A stretch of 64,000 nt of DNA from Earliella scabrosa (taxonomy: Eukaryota; Basidiomycota; Agaricomycetes; Polyporales; Polyporaceae), in contig JABYQQ010000002.1 of assembly GCA_022605405.1 (NCBI GenBank), positions 558,001-622,000 of the forward strand. The letters are read 5' to 3'. The number at the start of each line of letters is the position of its first letter. Position 1 is the stretch's first letter. A program made the position numbers and the translations under genes. Under the pieces are notes generated by a model. It did not search any database. It had not been told where the DNA came from and saw only the letters and a program-made list of their open reading frames with translations. Positions 25,310 to 37,965 of the stretch are shown piece by piece.

Positions 25310-28300
25310 GGCAAATCCCGCGGTGGTGGCATGTGCTGGCTGTGCCGCCTCTGCGCGAATTTCGAAACGAAATCAAGCGACAAATATTTGAGCGTTCGAG
25401 CAGAAGAACGTCGTAAGTCATTTCTGGGCTGACCTGATCGATGATTTCGCATCTAATATGCCGGCGAGACGGTGCACATTCTGGCCGACGCGTCGGCGAC
25501 AGGCTGTGGAATGTTCAAGTTGCACTTGCCTTTCTGGGACGCACATGGCGGGGACGTAAGCCCTAGACGCTGGCGGTCCGGCGGCCCCTGGCGTCTGCTT
25601 AGAAGTTCCTCCTCAAACAGTCCTCAATTTCTGCTCTTTCTCCGCTTCCACGCTCACAGCGTATGTAGGACAGTTGGTCGCAATCTACCACGCCGTGCGC
25701 TCAGCCAAACGGTCAAGTTTCAAGTTTTCCAACAAACAGGCCACTACTTAGTACTGCCGCGAACAAGGCGAAGACTTCGCTTGGTCGCCATCATTCGTAC
25801 CTGGGTCTCGATTTTCCCGCTTTTTCCCGGCGGCACGTATTAACGAATTTGGCGTGGGCACACAGGAACGGGAACGGATTTCCAAAGACGCGCAGACGGA
25901 CAGCATGCATCATATGGATTCTGGAACGGTGCCCCGTCCGCGTCCCTGCTTCAGGATTCTTCGAGCCCCCCCATCCCCATCGCTCATATATCATGAGGTG
26001 GACGAATCAGACCTTCGCGAGCTCTGAACTTTTTTTCGTGCTTGACGGCGACGCGTCCTCCAGCTCGTCTCCCACCGTCCCACAGTTCCCGGCGGCGGAC
26101 GCGTCTTCCAGCATCTTTCGCGTCTTAGGCGGCCCAGCTGCAGCGTACTTGCCGCTGAACACAAGCTTCAACCAGGCTTCAACATCCGAATGTGTCTTGT
26201 GCTAGCTTGTGTTCGACGTGCCTGTGAACGTCCCCGCTGTTACCTGTATATTGACATCAGAACGAATGCAACGGAGTCTCATTTCCCTATGGCCTTGGCG
26301 AGGGCCTTCTTTGGATTCGTCGTTCCTCGAAGTCCCACTCAATCCCCGCCCCGCGAGTCTACTTGTCGCGGCGCGGCGTGCGCGTGAAGCCTGAAGGCTG
26401 AGCGCTGAAGGTCGCTACAATCTCGGTCCCCAGCGAGCTCGTTGAACTGGAAATCGGGGCGCGAAATTCAACACTCAATTCCTGCCCACGCGAGCGAGCG
26501 AGCGCCTCCTCGGAGTTCGCTGATGCTTCGTAGTGCTTCGTACCTTCTCAGCGGCGTCTAGCTCTTTTCTCTCGAAAGGCTTGCGCGTTCTGACTTCCCA
26601 CAGCCTGTGCGCCGTCGTCGGATGGAAGGCCAACGATCTTACGACCCTCTTACGACCCCCTCTGACTCAGTGACTGGCTCCTGCATGATCGCAGGCCGCG
26701 TCGACCAGCCGTCTTGTCGCCCCGACTCCCCACTACCGAGTCTCGGCTCTTGGACTCTTGAAGGAGCCTCGAGGCTAGGAACACCGACACCCGACGTGTC
26801 GCATCGCCTCATCCAGATTCCAGACGGTAAGAACCGACACCATGTCACCGACTCCCGAGGCGGGAGGGCCGTCGGAGGTCGTCGGTCGGCCATCTCGAAG
26901 TCAATTTAATACCCGCCGCGTGCGCCATGTTCACGGTTTGCCTTACCGACCTCGTGCGCCTGCTGCCTGCGGGTGCCCCTCGTCGTCGCGTTGCCGACGA
27001 TCTCGAAAAGCGAGCGTAGTCTCCGAGCGAGTGGCCCCTTCCGCCGTCCGGGGGCTGCCGTCGGCCCAGGCCCGAGATGCCCACATGCCGAGGTGCGTAC
27101 CGTACGTCCTCGTCTGTCCTCGTACGTCTGTTTTTGAACTTTGAGCTGCGGATGCTTGTACATAGCCTGAGTCTGTAGGTAAGTAGCGAATAAGGTCCGG
27201 TTCTGCATTTCTCTTGCGTCCGGTCGGGGAGGGAGGGGGAGGGTCGGGGAGGTCCTCTCAATATTACTCAGGGTCCGGTCGTTGACGTTCCTGGACACGG
27301 TCTCTAAGCGATGGGGGTTTGAACTGTATGCCTGATTTGGACAAGCGGTGCGCACCGTCGCCGTTGCTGCCCATGGGACCACTAGTCTGGCCAGATGCGT
27401 GCAGCGCAGACTCGGACTCGGACGACGGAGGCCATGGCTCTCCCCCGACCATGGCTTCTGCGGTCTGCATAACAACGGGAGGTCTTGGTGGCAGCTTGCT
27501 TGCTAGGAAGGGGCGGTCGTCATGGCCGCACACCGTCAGTACGTGTTCTGCTGCTTCCTCAGTTCCTGATTCATGACCTTCCGCCGGCTTTGGTCCCCGC
27601 ATCTTCTTGCGCATATCCGTCCGAAGTTCGAGTTCTGCGTTTGCTGGATACGGACGCGTCCCGCGCGCACGCCGCAGGGCTTCTGGCAGTGGGCACGGTG
27701 CGATGGTCGCTTGCCAGATATCGTGCGGCGGCTGCCAGTGGAATCGCGGGATGTCCTAGGAACGCCCGGTGTGTGTGCAGATAGGCCTACTTAGCCTGCG
27801 CTGGGTATGTCCTGGGCTGTCATTTGTCGTGCAGCACCGATCCTTGCTCGATCGCGCAGGCTTTCCTGGAGTGCTTTCGTTTGTGGCGCGGGCGTGGATG
27901 GCCGCTGTCAGCACGTCGGTGGCGGGAAGCGCTGTCACTGCCCGCTAAGCGCTCACCTGCTTGCGCAAGGTCGTGCGACACGAATTCTGCGAGTACTTAT
28001 GTAACGCATGGCAGTGGCCGTTTGCCTATTTGCCTGTGTCCATGCGTCGGAAGAGATATAGCCATTGCTTCAGTCTTCAGACAGTGTGTCCGCGCCCCGT
28101 ATATGGCAGGAGAACGGGACATGGGCGGTAAGACCTCCCAGCTCTAGACGCTCAACTAGCTCACGTACTCACGCCGTCGCGACCAGGAAGATTCTCGCTG
28201 AGAACAAGTGGACGATGCGACGGCGGCGAACTCTCCACCCACATGGGTGGGTGACGTGTAAGCCTGAACCTGCCGGACGGTGTGGGTGAGTGCGTCCGAT

Positions 28301-29232
28301 TCAAATTGCAATCCGCTGGTTTGATTTGCGAGACATCAGATGTCTGCGATGACCGCGAGCGAGGCGGGGTTCGGCCTCGAATGCTGGAAAACGTTCCCTG
28401 TGGGTGGAGAGTTGGCCAAGATGATGTTGATGCGGACGCGACACAGGCAGGTGACGGCGCGCATATGGTAAGTTTTATTCGCAACATACCGGGGGTGCAA
28501 ACACGGCGCCTCGGGAGGGTGCTTCTCGCGCTGATGCCGGTGGCGTAACTGCAATCCAGAGAGAAGGGGCTTCCCAAAACGAGCCTGCGACGAGCGAGCG
28601 TGGCCGGAACGACGTTAAGATCGACTATCATCTTTTCAGCATGGTCGGCAACGGAGACTAGAACGACGTGCTCGTGCACATGCTCCTGAACCTAAGAAGC
28701 GCGGAAATGGGCCAGAAAAGCTGATCTAACTGTCCGGACGCGAAGAGGCGAACGCTGTCGCTCTGCTCTTTCTCGCGGCGTTTTGGCGGCGTTCCTAAGA
28801 GACGCGACGGATCGCAAGCTGGACCTGAAGAGATTGGCTGCCCAGAGCGCATGGCGGACTCGGATTGGAGAGGCGATCTGGATGTCTTGCGATCGGTGTC
28901 GAGGACCACATTGGGGCGATCCGCACTTCAAGGCACGGTCGGGAGCCGCCGCCACCGGCGCAGTGGCTGGCGCTGGGGTTGGCGAGGGCGAGGGTGGATA
29001 GGCATGAGGCGGCGCGGGAGGAGGACGGACCCGGACTTTGGGCCCCGCCGAGGGCCGTAGTCCCTCGCTAGCCGGGCGCCTGCGGAAAAGGAATCGGCCA
29101 GATCGAATTTGCGCACGAGTGGATCTGGCGAAACTCTGGCTCCTTCTTATCGAACGCCATGCATCATAAAACGGCTCTCCCCTCGTCCTATCGTCCCCCG
29201 CATCTCTCGTTGCTCTTCAGCACGCCTCCACC
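25310..29232. other. 3.9-kb intergenic stretch, no gene recognised
   Basis: Frames such as 27264-27614 (-), 28161-28679 (-) and 28282-28548 (+) carry no motif I know and no convincing splice-linked neighbours. The final 70 bases hold a weak TATA-like CATAAAA (about 29165-29171) that could serve the purine permease gene. Confidence 0.5.
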
Positions 29233-31508
29233 ATGGTCGGCTTCATCGACAGGTTGAACGCCCAGGTCTGTCCGCCGTCTCCTCCTCCTCCGCCCGCTCG
29301 CGCGCTCACACTGACCCCCACCCAGGTCGCGGACTCCCCCGTAGGGCGGTGGTTCCGTTTGGAGGGCTCCGGTCACCCCAAGGAGCGTGAAGGGTCGCGG
29401 TTCTTCGTACGTCCCATTTTCTCGTCCTCGCTCGCGCATATACCAACCCCCATCCCAACCTCTTAGACCGAGATCCGTGCCGGCATCACAACATGGGCCG
29501 CCATGGCATACATTGTACGTCGCGTCCCTTCCTGACTATATGCGCGTCGCTCAGACCTCCTCCAGATCTCGGTCAACGCCTCCATTGTCAAGGACTCTGG
29601 AGGAACTTGCGTCTGCCCCACAGGCGACGGGTGTTTCACCGACCCGGATTACGCGGTTTGTGTGGCTGAGGTCCAGCGCGACCTCATCACCACCACCGCC
29701 GCCGTTTCCGCACTCGCTTCGGTCCTGTTGGGCGCGCTTGCAAATCTGCCGGTCGGAATGGCCCCTGGATTGGGCCTGAACGCTTACGTGAGTACCCATC
29801 TGTAGCGTCTATGCGTGGGGTCTAGCTCCCCGACTGCCCTCGGAGCGTCATCGGTGGGCGTTTCAAGAGCGCGGCGTAACCGCCGGACTGTTTTCTACGT
29901 CCCTCCACCGCATTTGTACCCGTTTATGTGGTTCCATGTACTCATGATCTGGCATTTTTATAGCTTGCGTACTCGGTTGTTGGGTTCCACGGGACAGGGA
30001 TGATTACGTATGGGGAAGCTATGGCTGCGGTCTTCTTGGAAGGGTGGGTATATCTGCCGCAGTTTGACATCTGGAGACGAGACTAAACATATTCCTGTGC
30101 AGATGGATCTTCTTGATTCTCTCGCTGTTGGGTCTTCGTCAATGGCTGGCGCGTGTCATGCCCCAGTCTCTCGTTATGGCTGTTGGTGCCGGTATCGGTT
30201 TCTTCATCGCCTTCATCGGTCTCTGTGAGTTTCCTCGTGCACGGCTCCTCTCTCGTCACCCAACTCAACGGATATCGACTAGCGTCGGCCGGTCTGAGCG
30301 TTATTGGTGGCAGCACCGTCAACCTCGTGGGCCTCGGTGGTTGCTTGCCCTCGGACTACGTCTCCGAGGACCTTCCTAACTACTGTGGTTCGCAAGTGCT
30401 TCGTAGCCCTACGATGTGGCTCGGTATCTTTATTGGCGGGTGCGTGATTTTTTTCTATTGATTCTCACGGCTACAGCATGCTCATTTTGCCTTCAGTGTC
30501 CTTACGGTGTTCCTTATGCTCTACCGTGTCAAGGGCGCGCTCCTCATCGGCATCTTCCTCACCTCGATCATCTCGTGGCCGCGCACGACGCCCGTGACGT
30601 ACTTCCCGCACACCCCTGCGGGCGATGCCGCGTTCGACTTCTTCAAGCAGGTTGTCGCCTTCTGGCCCCTCAAGCATATCGGCAATGCGCTCGACCACAA
30701 CTACGGCAACGGTCGCGTGTGGTACGCGCTCGTCACGCTCCTTTACGTCGATATCCTCGGTACGTTCTTCACAGCTGACTATATGCGGTATGCTGATGCC
30801 TTGCGCTGTTCAGACACCACCGGTACCCTGTACTCCATGGCGAAGTTCGCTGGTCTTCGCGACCCCGTCACGATGGACTTCGAGGGTTCCACGATGGCGT
30901 ACTGCATCGACGCCTTCAGCATCTCCATGGGCGCGCTCATGGGCACGTCGCCCGTCACCGCTTTCATCGAGTCCGCCACCGGTATCGCTGAGGGTGGACG
31001 CACTGGCATCACCGCGATCATCACCGGTATCATGTTCTTCATCTCGGTGTTCTTCGCCCCCATCTTCGCGTCTATCCCGCCATGGGCGACCGGTGGTGCC
31101 CTCGTCATCGTCGGCTCGTTGATGATCCGCAACGCGCGCGAGATCAACTGGGACTACGTCGGCGACGCCGTCCCCGCGTTCATCACCATCCTCACCATCC
31201 CGCTCACGTACAACATCGCGTACGGTGTCATTGCCGGCATCGCGATGTACATCGTCATCAACGCGCCCGCTTGGGTCCTCCGCAAGACCACTGGCCTGAC
31301 GCCCCCGAACTACGACCTCGCCGAGCGCTGGGTCGTCCCGCCAGGCGGCATCGTTCCCGGCTGGATCAAGTACCTCGCGGGCACGCGCAACGCCGACAAC
31401 GACATGCAGATGCAGCAGCGCCGTTCGCCTTCGGAGGACGAGCGCTCGCATACGAAGGGCAGCCTGACCATGTCCGAGATCAACCAGCTCCCCTCGCAGC
31501 CCCGGTAG
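29233..31508 (+). CDS. azgA-like: AzgA-type adenine/guanine/hypoxanthine permease, 9 exons
   Basis: AzgA proteins are plasma-membrane H+ symporters for purine bases (NCS2-related AzgA branch). Exons: 29233-29265, 29326-29406, 29467-29514, 29566-29787, 29964-30043, 30103-30224, 30283-30439, 30497-30759, 30814-31508, all in phase, giving 566 aa, close to the fungal family length. Landmarks are [11 protein letters not shown], the [15 protein letters not shown] helix, [92 protein letters not shown] and GRTGITAI. A dozen or so hydrophobic helices are visible and the tail is hydrophilic. The start lies in a good CACCATGG context. The cysteine-rich loop in exon 4 (residues about 63-85) is typical of fungal members. 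Confidence 0.95.
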
Positions 31509-32494
31509 CGGCCCTTTGGATACGTAGACCCGCAGATAAGTTATGCGGCGGCGGACTCTCCTTTCCGTGTTGCTTCCCGTTTGTAGACTTCGCGAGCCCG
31601 CCGTCAAACTCGTTTGGGCTTCCGGTTCTCCCTTCCCCGTGTATTCCTGACCCCCCGTCCCCCCACACCCCACCTGCCTGCCTGGCTGACCGACCACCTC
31701 AGCTGTCCACCCGCCGTAGTTGTCCGGCCGCTACCTACTAGTACTTACTATAGGGCCGCGCGGCCCTGGATAGGCGTTGCGCGCACGCGCCCCCACCATA
31801 CCTTAATCTGATTCGCTCTTTTTTTTGCGGCGGCGTGCGCCGGTGTATTGTGCTGCTATTGCCATTTGCATCTCTGTTGCTCCCTCCTCGTACTCATCGT
31901 CTTCCTCTCTCTCGGTCTCGGTCTCTCTCACTGTCTCTGCATCGATAGTACGTACGTACATACTACATACAACACTTGCATGTCATCACCCACACCCAAC
32001 ACATCCATGTCATCCGTCGTTGCGGGCCCGATCGCGGCCCGTGCGCGCGCAAATTGTTGTATGAAAAATCCACTCTTTTGAAGGTCTTGTGCTTTTGGTG
32101 TGTCTGTCAGTAGTATTTAGTGTTGGCGTCGACGAGACCTGGAGAGAGGGCTTTCTGCGAACTTGAACGCGAAGCCTATTGAGCCCGTCGGGAAATCCCG
32201 GGTGCCACTTGGCGCCGATGATTGGGATGGCTTCCCCTCGATTCGCGATTCGAAGCTTGCCAATGCCTATCAATTGCACGGGAGGCTGAACTCGCTCTGT
32301 GGGGAGTCCGCAGACTGCATTCAAATAGTTGCTCGCGTTTGTCCAGATCTGCCCAGACCACCACCCAGCCGGCTACTACAAGTTACCAGTATCAACTCAC
32401 TCAAGTCTCAGCCAAGCCACGTCCTGCTTGTGGGAATGCGAGCAGGGATACATTCAGGTAATACAGTTCGAATGGTGAGTATTCCAGACAAGGA
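31509..32494. other. Permease 3' flank and boundary of the left duplication arm
   Basis: Pyrimidine-rich and C-rich 3' sequence with short ACGT repeats near 31950. No gene is seen. It ends near the point where inverted-duplication homology begins. Confidence 0.6.
32188..32207 (+). repeat. Dispersed TCGGGAAATCCCGGGTGC motif, copy 1
   Basis: An 18-base core shared exactly with 39801-39818 (+) and, reverse-complemented, 54095-54112. Weaker flanking similarity makes a repeat of roughly 50 nt. This copy lies about 300 bp outside the left arm. Confidence 0.8.
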
Positions 32495-32563
32495 AGTGCT
32501 ATCGATACATGATAGAGCGTTCAAGGGTCATTACGGTCAACTTAACATGACTCTCTGTGTTCT

Positions 32564-32606
32564 AGGGCTCCGGGAACTATCAGTTCTGAGTTCTTCCCGG
32601 AGCCCT
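32564..32606. repeat. 13-bp-arm hairpin in the left arm only
   Basis: Perfect 13-bp inverted repeats (32564-32576 and 32594-32606) enclose a 17-nt loop. The homologous right-arm position (about 61,560-61,590) lacks it, so it looks like a small fold-back insertion or a deletion in the other arm. Confidence 0.65.
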
Positions 32607-32619
32607 CGCTCATACACTG

Positions 32620-32985
32620 ATGATAGACGTTAGACATCTCAGCAAGCACTGAAGCGAACAAATGGGGAGGGTTGCATGTACTCACGCGCAACAGAGGCCA
32701 CAGGTCAAGCACGCGATGACTACAGCGACGCCTTCGACGATAGCTATGTCCTAGCATCACCAACCCATGTCACGTACTTTGCGAGATGCAGGGGAACTCA
32801 CCTGCGATGATGCATTCAACACATCCCACCACTACGGCCACAGCTGCACACACCGCTTCCGCGATGCACGCGAATACGCCTGCCGGCAGTCGCATTGAAG
32901 GTCGGTACCAGCATGGGAAGTTATGACGTCGATACCCACCTACTATACAAGAGATTATGATTCTGTAGCGACGCTCAGCCCCCAA
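32620..32985 (-). pseudogene. Relic of a small hydrophobic Cys-rich protein gene (left-arm copy)
   Basis: This is the counterpart of the candidate gene at 61,156-61,585. Exon-like blocks lie at 32985-32940 and about 32896-32800, with a further block near 32,740-32,690, separated by GT...AG introns at the same places as in the right copy. The encoded segment (VFACIAEAVCAAVAVVVGC) matches the right copy closely. The ATG is replaced (the frame opens with TTG) and a 10-nt insertion in the third block shifts the frame. I read it as decayed. If the right copy is not a gene, this is simply homologous non-coding DNA. Confidence 0.35.
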
Positions 32986-33240
32986 GATGACACCAGCCTA
33001 CAGAACTTCGGACGCACCCCATACTCAGTCGTACAGTCAACTTACAATACGAACATCGAGGGTGTGGTGAGAGAACGCATCTGTAACTGCGTCCTCTCGA
33101 GGTTTATATAGCTTCGCGACATCGGGCGCAATACAGTTCGGACTGGAGAGCTCCAGGGTGTGGCTGGCTCTGTGGTGACGTTGTGCTCCGTCGCGCAGCC
33201 CGGCGGTGAGATGAAAATAGACACCAGATGGGGTCGACGC

Positions 33241-33841
33241 TAGTCTCGTAACCAGCCGATTAGGGCCCGTCCAAAAGAGGCAACGAGAAACGAGACAAGG
33301 AAGAGACGGGCCCTAATCGTCTGGTGAATTTCGTATAGGCGGGTAGTGGATAGTCACGCCCACGTGCAGTCAGCACGTCATCGAGCCCCAAACGGAGTGG
33401 TCTCTTCGTCACAGCGTCCCGTTCTGACCCCCGCCCCTGCCAGTACGGGGGTTGACGCGGACGTTGGAGGTGACTATATGCGCCTCCAGCCGGCTCGACC
33501 TGGACGCAAGAGAAGGCAATGCTGAGCCTGACACACGTCCCATGCCATGCGAAATGTGAGTTACAGCGCCACCGAAATCTCAGCTCTGTCTACGACTGCA
33601 GCAGCCTGAGGCCTGAGAGGTATGTGTGCGGGCGGCGGGCGACAGCGAGTCGGAGGTGTGGCAGAGCAGGGAGCCTTCCGTCCCGGTGGGGAGAAGTCAC
33701 GAGGCTGTCACAGTGACTATCCCACACCCGTCTATACGAAAGTCACCAGACGTTATAGGCCAGTCTCTCCCGGTCTTCTCGTTTCCCTGCCTTTTTTGGA
33801 CCGGGTGAGACTGTAGCCTATAGCGGCTGGTTACGAGACTA
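33241..33841. mobile_element. 601-bp non-autonomous TIR transposon (MITE), 9-bp target duplication
   Basis: Both ends carry the same 18-bp terminal inverted repeat, starting TAGTCTCGTAACCAGCCG. The element is flanked by exact 9-bp direct repeats GGTCGACGC (33232-33240 and 33842-33850). Behind each TIR sits a subterminal hairpin: 33257-33271 pairs perfectly with 33305-33319, and about 33753-33775 pairs imperfectly with 33798-33822. The two hairpin loops share a purine-rich motif. No transposase is encoded. A 9-bp duplication suggests a Mutator-like transposase, but the superfamily is not proven. The homologous right arm (about 60,900-60,930) has no such element. Confidence 0.9.
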
Positions 33842-34113
33842 GGTCGACGCCCCACGGTGCGGCCCGCTCCTCCCGCCCACTTGTGAATGTCCTGGTTGGG
33901 GCAAGATGCGAACTCGTGTGGCTAAAGGCCACTCGGGCATGTCCTGGATTGGACTTAATCGTGTCTGTCATTACCAAGCGAGGTTCGACTATGAATACAT
34001 GTGGAATACAGCGGCCGTCTATGTACATGTACTCTATGCATCTACCAATATGAGAAAGTAAGATCGTGACGAAAAAGCAAGCATCATGAAGAAATGGACT
34101 CGTACCAAAGCTT

Positions 34114-36272
34114 TTAGACGTTGTGATCTCCTTTCGACACTGGTATCTCGCTCACCGTCGTATGCGCCCCCCTCTCCTCCGCGCTCCCGTCTGGACGGCT
34201 CACCCCAACGTGCAACTCGTCATGGACGACGACTTTCAACCCCTTCTCGCCCACGACCTCCTCAACCTCCTCCGCAATAGCGCTCTTCTCCTTGCCCTCC
34301 ACCGCGTCAGGCTGCACGCTGCCCTCTTTGTCGATGCGGTAGAATACGAGCAACGCGATAGCCTCAACGCCCACGAGGCCCGTGAGGAACCAGAACGCCG
34401 CCGCGCGGCCCGCGTACGACTGGCGCCCGTGCGTCGCGCTCACGCTCGCCTCGATCGAGCCGACGGCGGAGATGCCAATCGCGGACCCGAGCTGCAGCGC
34501 GCCGTTGTAGATCGCGCCGACGGTGCCCGCCATGGACGGTGGGCTCGTGCGGAATATCGCGATGCTGGACGAGGAGAGTTTGAGGATCAGCATGCGGTGC
34601 GCTATGCTCGATAGAGGGGAACCCACTTTGTGTGTGTGTACATAAGCATGGCGCCGGCGGAGCCAATTGAGATGGCGGGGAAGATGTACGGCCAGTAGCG
34701 GTCGGGGCTGTCGCCGAACACGAAGAGGATGTTTGCGACGATGCAGAGGGCTTGGCCGGTGAGGATGATCCACTTCGAGTTCACCACGCGCGAGAGCGGG
34801 CCCGTGAAGCTGATCGTGAGCGCGAGTACACCGCTCGGAACCCTGTTCCATAGCACGATGTCAGTGAGCATTTGGGATGTGTCGAGCGACAAAAGCACAG
34901 CGAATGATACGTACATCCGTACTGCAGTGGAAATGGCGCTCCACCCATAGACGTCTTGCCACAGCGTCGAGTAGACGGTGAAGATCGTCGTGAACCACAG
35001 GAACGGCAGGAGCGAGGCGAAGAAGAGAACCGTGAAGTTCGGCAAGAACCAAGTCCGCGGCGGGATCGCCGCGCGGTTCGCAGGGATGGTCGTCTCGTAA
35101 TAAAAGAAGCCCGCGACGAGGAAGATCGAGATAATGAGGGGTGCGAGCACAGCTGCCGAGCCCCAGCCTTCTGTCGTGCCGGACGTGACGGCGAAGATGA
35201 AGAGGATAAGCGCGACTGCACGCGAAAGAAGGTTACCACCTGTGTACGGGAGCGGACCCGTAGAGGAATGTCAGCGTACCAGTGAGGATCGAGACCCCGA
35301 TGAGGTCCAAGCTCTTCCACCGGGCGCCGCCCCGGGCCGCTAGGCGCGGCTCTTGCTTTGGGATGAGGAACACGCAAAGCGAGGCAATGGGCATGCAGAC
35401 GAGGGCGACGAACCAGAACACCCAAGACCAGGAGGCGTACTGCACGAAGACCGCGCCGATGATTAAGCCAAGCGCTGTTCCAGCCCCCGCATCATAGTCA
35501 GCCCTCTGAGTTCCCCGACAGTGCACGGACAGAGATGGAGATCTCTCACCGTTCCCGATGGCACCGCAACCTCCGAACACACCAATAGCGCGCGCCTGCT
35601 CCGTCGGTTCTGGAAAGACGTTGACAAGCAGTGTCAGCGCCGATGGGATTGTCAGTGCGGCCGCTGCAGATTGTTCACAGTGTGCATACGTGAGCGCGCT
35701 GACGGCATGGAGGGCAGAACCGGAGCGCACTCACCGATGCCACAGAGCGCGCGAAGCACAATGAGCGGGATCTTGCTCGCCGCGAAGCCGGCTGCGATGG
35801 ACAGAACGCCGAGAGTAGCAACGCCGCCGATGAACGCGAACTCTGGAATAACGAACGTTGAAGAGCGTCAGTCCCACGGCAGAACGGAAACGATACGATG
35901 TACCCACTCGGGTTGTAAACGTCGCTGATACGCCCGCTCTGCAAGTGGTAAGTGTGTCGGTGCCAGGCTAACAGCGGAAAGACCACCGGAGATACTCACG
36001 ATGAGCAAGAACGACGCGAACGTTAGCTGGAACGCGCTGATGAGCCACGTCGACTCCGACTCGGTCATGCCAAGCGAGTCGACGAGCTCAGGGATAGCCG
36101 AGAATAGTGCTCCGTTGTTGAACGCGTCGAGGAACTGGGCCAGGCAGAACATGATGAGGAGAACATAGCGGCGCACGGCCGAGTATTTTTGCGGGACCCG
36201 GCCGTCGACGAGGGTCTGTGCGGGCGAGAGCGCGGTCGACGGGGAGGTAGCAGCGGTCGGCGGGGCGAGCAT
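34114..36272 (-). CDS. MFS drug:H+ antiporter-like transporter, 8 exons (left-arm copy)
   Basis: Exons: 36272-36000, 35938-35908, 35842-35735, 35663-35550, 35474-35280, 35215-34915, 34842-34627, 34564-34114. All junctions are in phase, giving 562 aa. The protein has a short cytoplasmic N-terminus, many membrane helices and MFS landmarks: GMTESESTWLISAFQLTFASF, SGRISDVYNPKFAFIGG (motif A region between helices 2 and 3), GVFGGCGAIGNALGLIIGA and SMAGTVGAIYNGALQLGSAIG. Length and layout resemble the 14-helix DHA2 group, near yeast ATR1-type exporters. The substrate cannot be told from sequence. The acidic, Lys/Glu-rich C-terminal tail is about 95 residues. Exon boundaries coincide exactly with those of its paralogue at 58532-60745, and both copies are open, which implies selection on both. 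Confidence 0.93.
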
Positions 36273-37965
36273 GTCTGAAAGTCGAATCCGCAAGGTATCT
36301 GTGAGATCGAGAAGCACTCAGAAGCCCAGATGAACCGCTGAGAGGATGACGAGGACAACGAAGGCCTCTTGCAAGTATGATACACAGTACACTCGTGCAG
36401 GTCGTGCGGGGTGTGACCGGAGGGGTGCCATTCTGCCCTCGCTATCTTATAAACCGGCATTGGAACGCGCCTTGGACCATTCGCGTACAATGCTTCTGGT
36501 GCGCACTGCGCAGCGGCGCGCGAGGGCTCCGCCGGCGACGCTGAGCCATCCCATGCGACCCATCTCCGCGTCCCGGTCAGGGCCTCAGGCTGCGCTGACT
36601 CTGTCGTAATGATGAATCAGAACGAGGAAGGCAGTTGCGCGACTGAGCACTGAATATGTACCTGGGAAGAAGCCTGCGGCCTATCATCGTCCCGAGCCAA
36701 AGCGCGGACGGTGAAGAGCGGAGGACGAGGCGGATGGCGCGTCGCGCGGTTGCCTTTTACGTGGTTGTGGTTGCTGACATAACCCCCTGCTTCCATTCTC
36801 GGCACGATCCTCGCTCCAGACGCTGAAAGAAACTGCCACCTCTCTGACTCAGACTGCCAGAAGCATTGCAATTGAGTCGTAGCCCACTCTGACTGCAGCA
36901 GCTGAACGACACTGTGAAGATGCTCCGCGGATGTGCGGGCTATCTCTCTCGTGCAAGACTGGTAAGGAATCCGGACATTGTAGTGGTAGTCGCTCGGAGC
37001 TCACATCCCGAATCCATCAGCTATCGTGTACAACTGCATGACCAACGCGTCAGTGCGGACAGAATGCGACCGTCCTGACCCACTCCCTCCGTGCCGTAAG
37101 TGATGGTGCTCGTACGTCCGACCAGACTTCTTGGACATCGGTAAGCAACACAGATAGCTGCGCAGTACGTACTCGCTGGTATTTTGGTACTGATAGTGAA
37201 AACTTGAAAGGCGACGTCGCCCCTCGTAGAAAATTCAAGCCCCCCTGACTTGGGGCGAGCATCACTTCTCTCTGGTGCCATTTGAAGGAAGGTGAGTATG
37301 GGTGGAATACGTGCTTGGACCAGCAAGCAGTCCTGAGTCCGTTGATCTTCACAGACTGATTGAAGATGGGCGCGACACGAGTCGTCAGAGTCGCAGTCGT
37401 CTGCTCCACCAAAGCCGCTCCGGAACGTGCTTACTTAGGCATGTTCCATTGTGACACCACCCACGTCGGCGAACGGATTCGCTCCCATCCTAACACCACA
37501 CCAGGTCCCACTTGGCACTCACGCCAGTCTCCGGTCTCTGGCAGTGTTGTACGTTCTGACACTGTTGAAGGCTTGACTAGGTCATCATCAAACGTGAGCA
37601 ATGCTGATTCATGCGTGTTCACGACCACCCAGTCATCTCGCTCATTCAGTCGCTGTCAATCGCGGTTCTCTGCTACTCCGCTGCCCCAAACCCATGGCTG
37701 CAAATTGTGCAACGCTGAACAAGCTTTATGTCGCGCTAGATGAAACGCTGTCCGTTCGCCTCGCGGTGCGTACGGCGAGCAGGATGAGTACATTCCGGCA
37801 CACCCAGGAGGCAAGGACCGGATGGTAAAGTTCATCATGCATTAAGATATGGCAACCTCATAATCTACGTAAACCAGTTCGTGTTCAGGCGAGCCCCACC
37901 CATATACGTGTCATCTCCCGCGATAGTCAGGATGTCAGTGAATTGCCTCTTAGTACTCAACGTAC
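36273..37965. other. Intergenic part of the left arm between the MFS and F-box genes
   Basis: It contains the MFS promoter side and the unidentified conserved frame at 37431-37652. Homology to the right arm is visible through most of it, interrupted at the point (about 37,720) where the right arm has its 0.9-kb insert. Confidence 0.6.
37431..37652 (-). pseudogene. Unidentified conserved reading frame, possible gene relic (left-arm copy)
   Basis: After a TTGACAG acceptor-like site at 37653, a frame of 73 residues runs to a stop at 37431. It begins RLNERDDWVVVNTHESALLTF and later contains TGDWRECQVGPG. The right arm (57167 onwards) keeps the same frame for the first 20 or so residues, with mainly conservative changes, then is frameshifted. 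That pattern suggests a once-coding exon. I do not recognise the family and cannot find a start exon. Confidence 0.35.

Noticed and set aside
33241..33841. hAT-type transposon
   Set aside because: hAT elements make 8-bp duplications; the flanking repeat here is exactly 9 bp.
35514..35549. 36-nt intron 4 in the left MFS gene (acceptor at 35514)
   Set aside because: Too short for a spliceosomal intron. The acceptor at 35475 gives a 75-nt intron, restores the family sequence NALGLIIGA and matches the paralogue.
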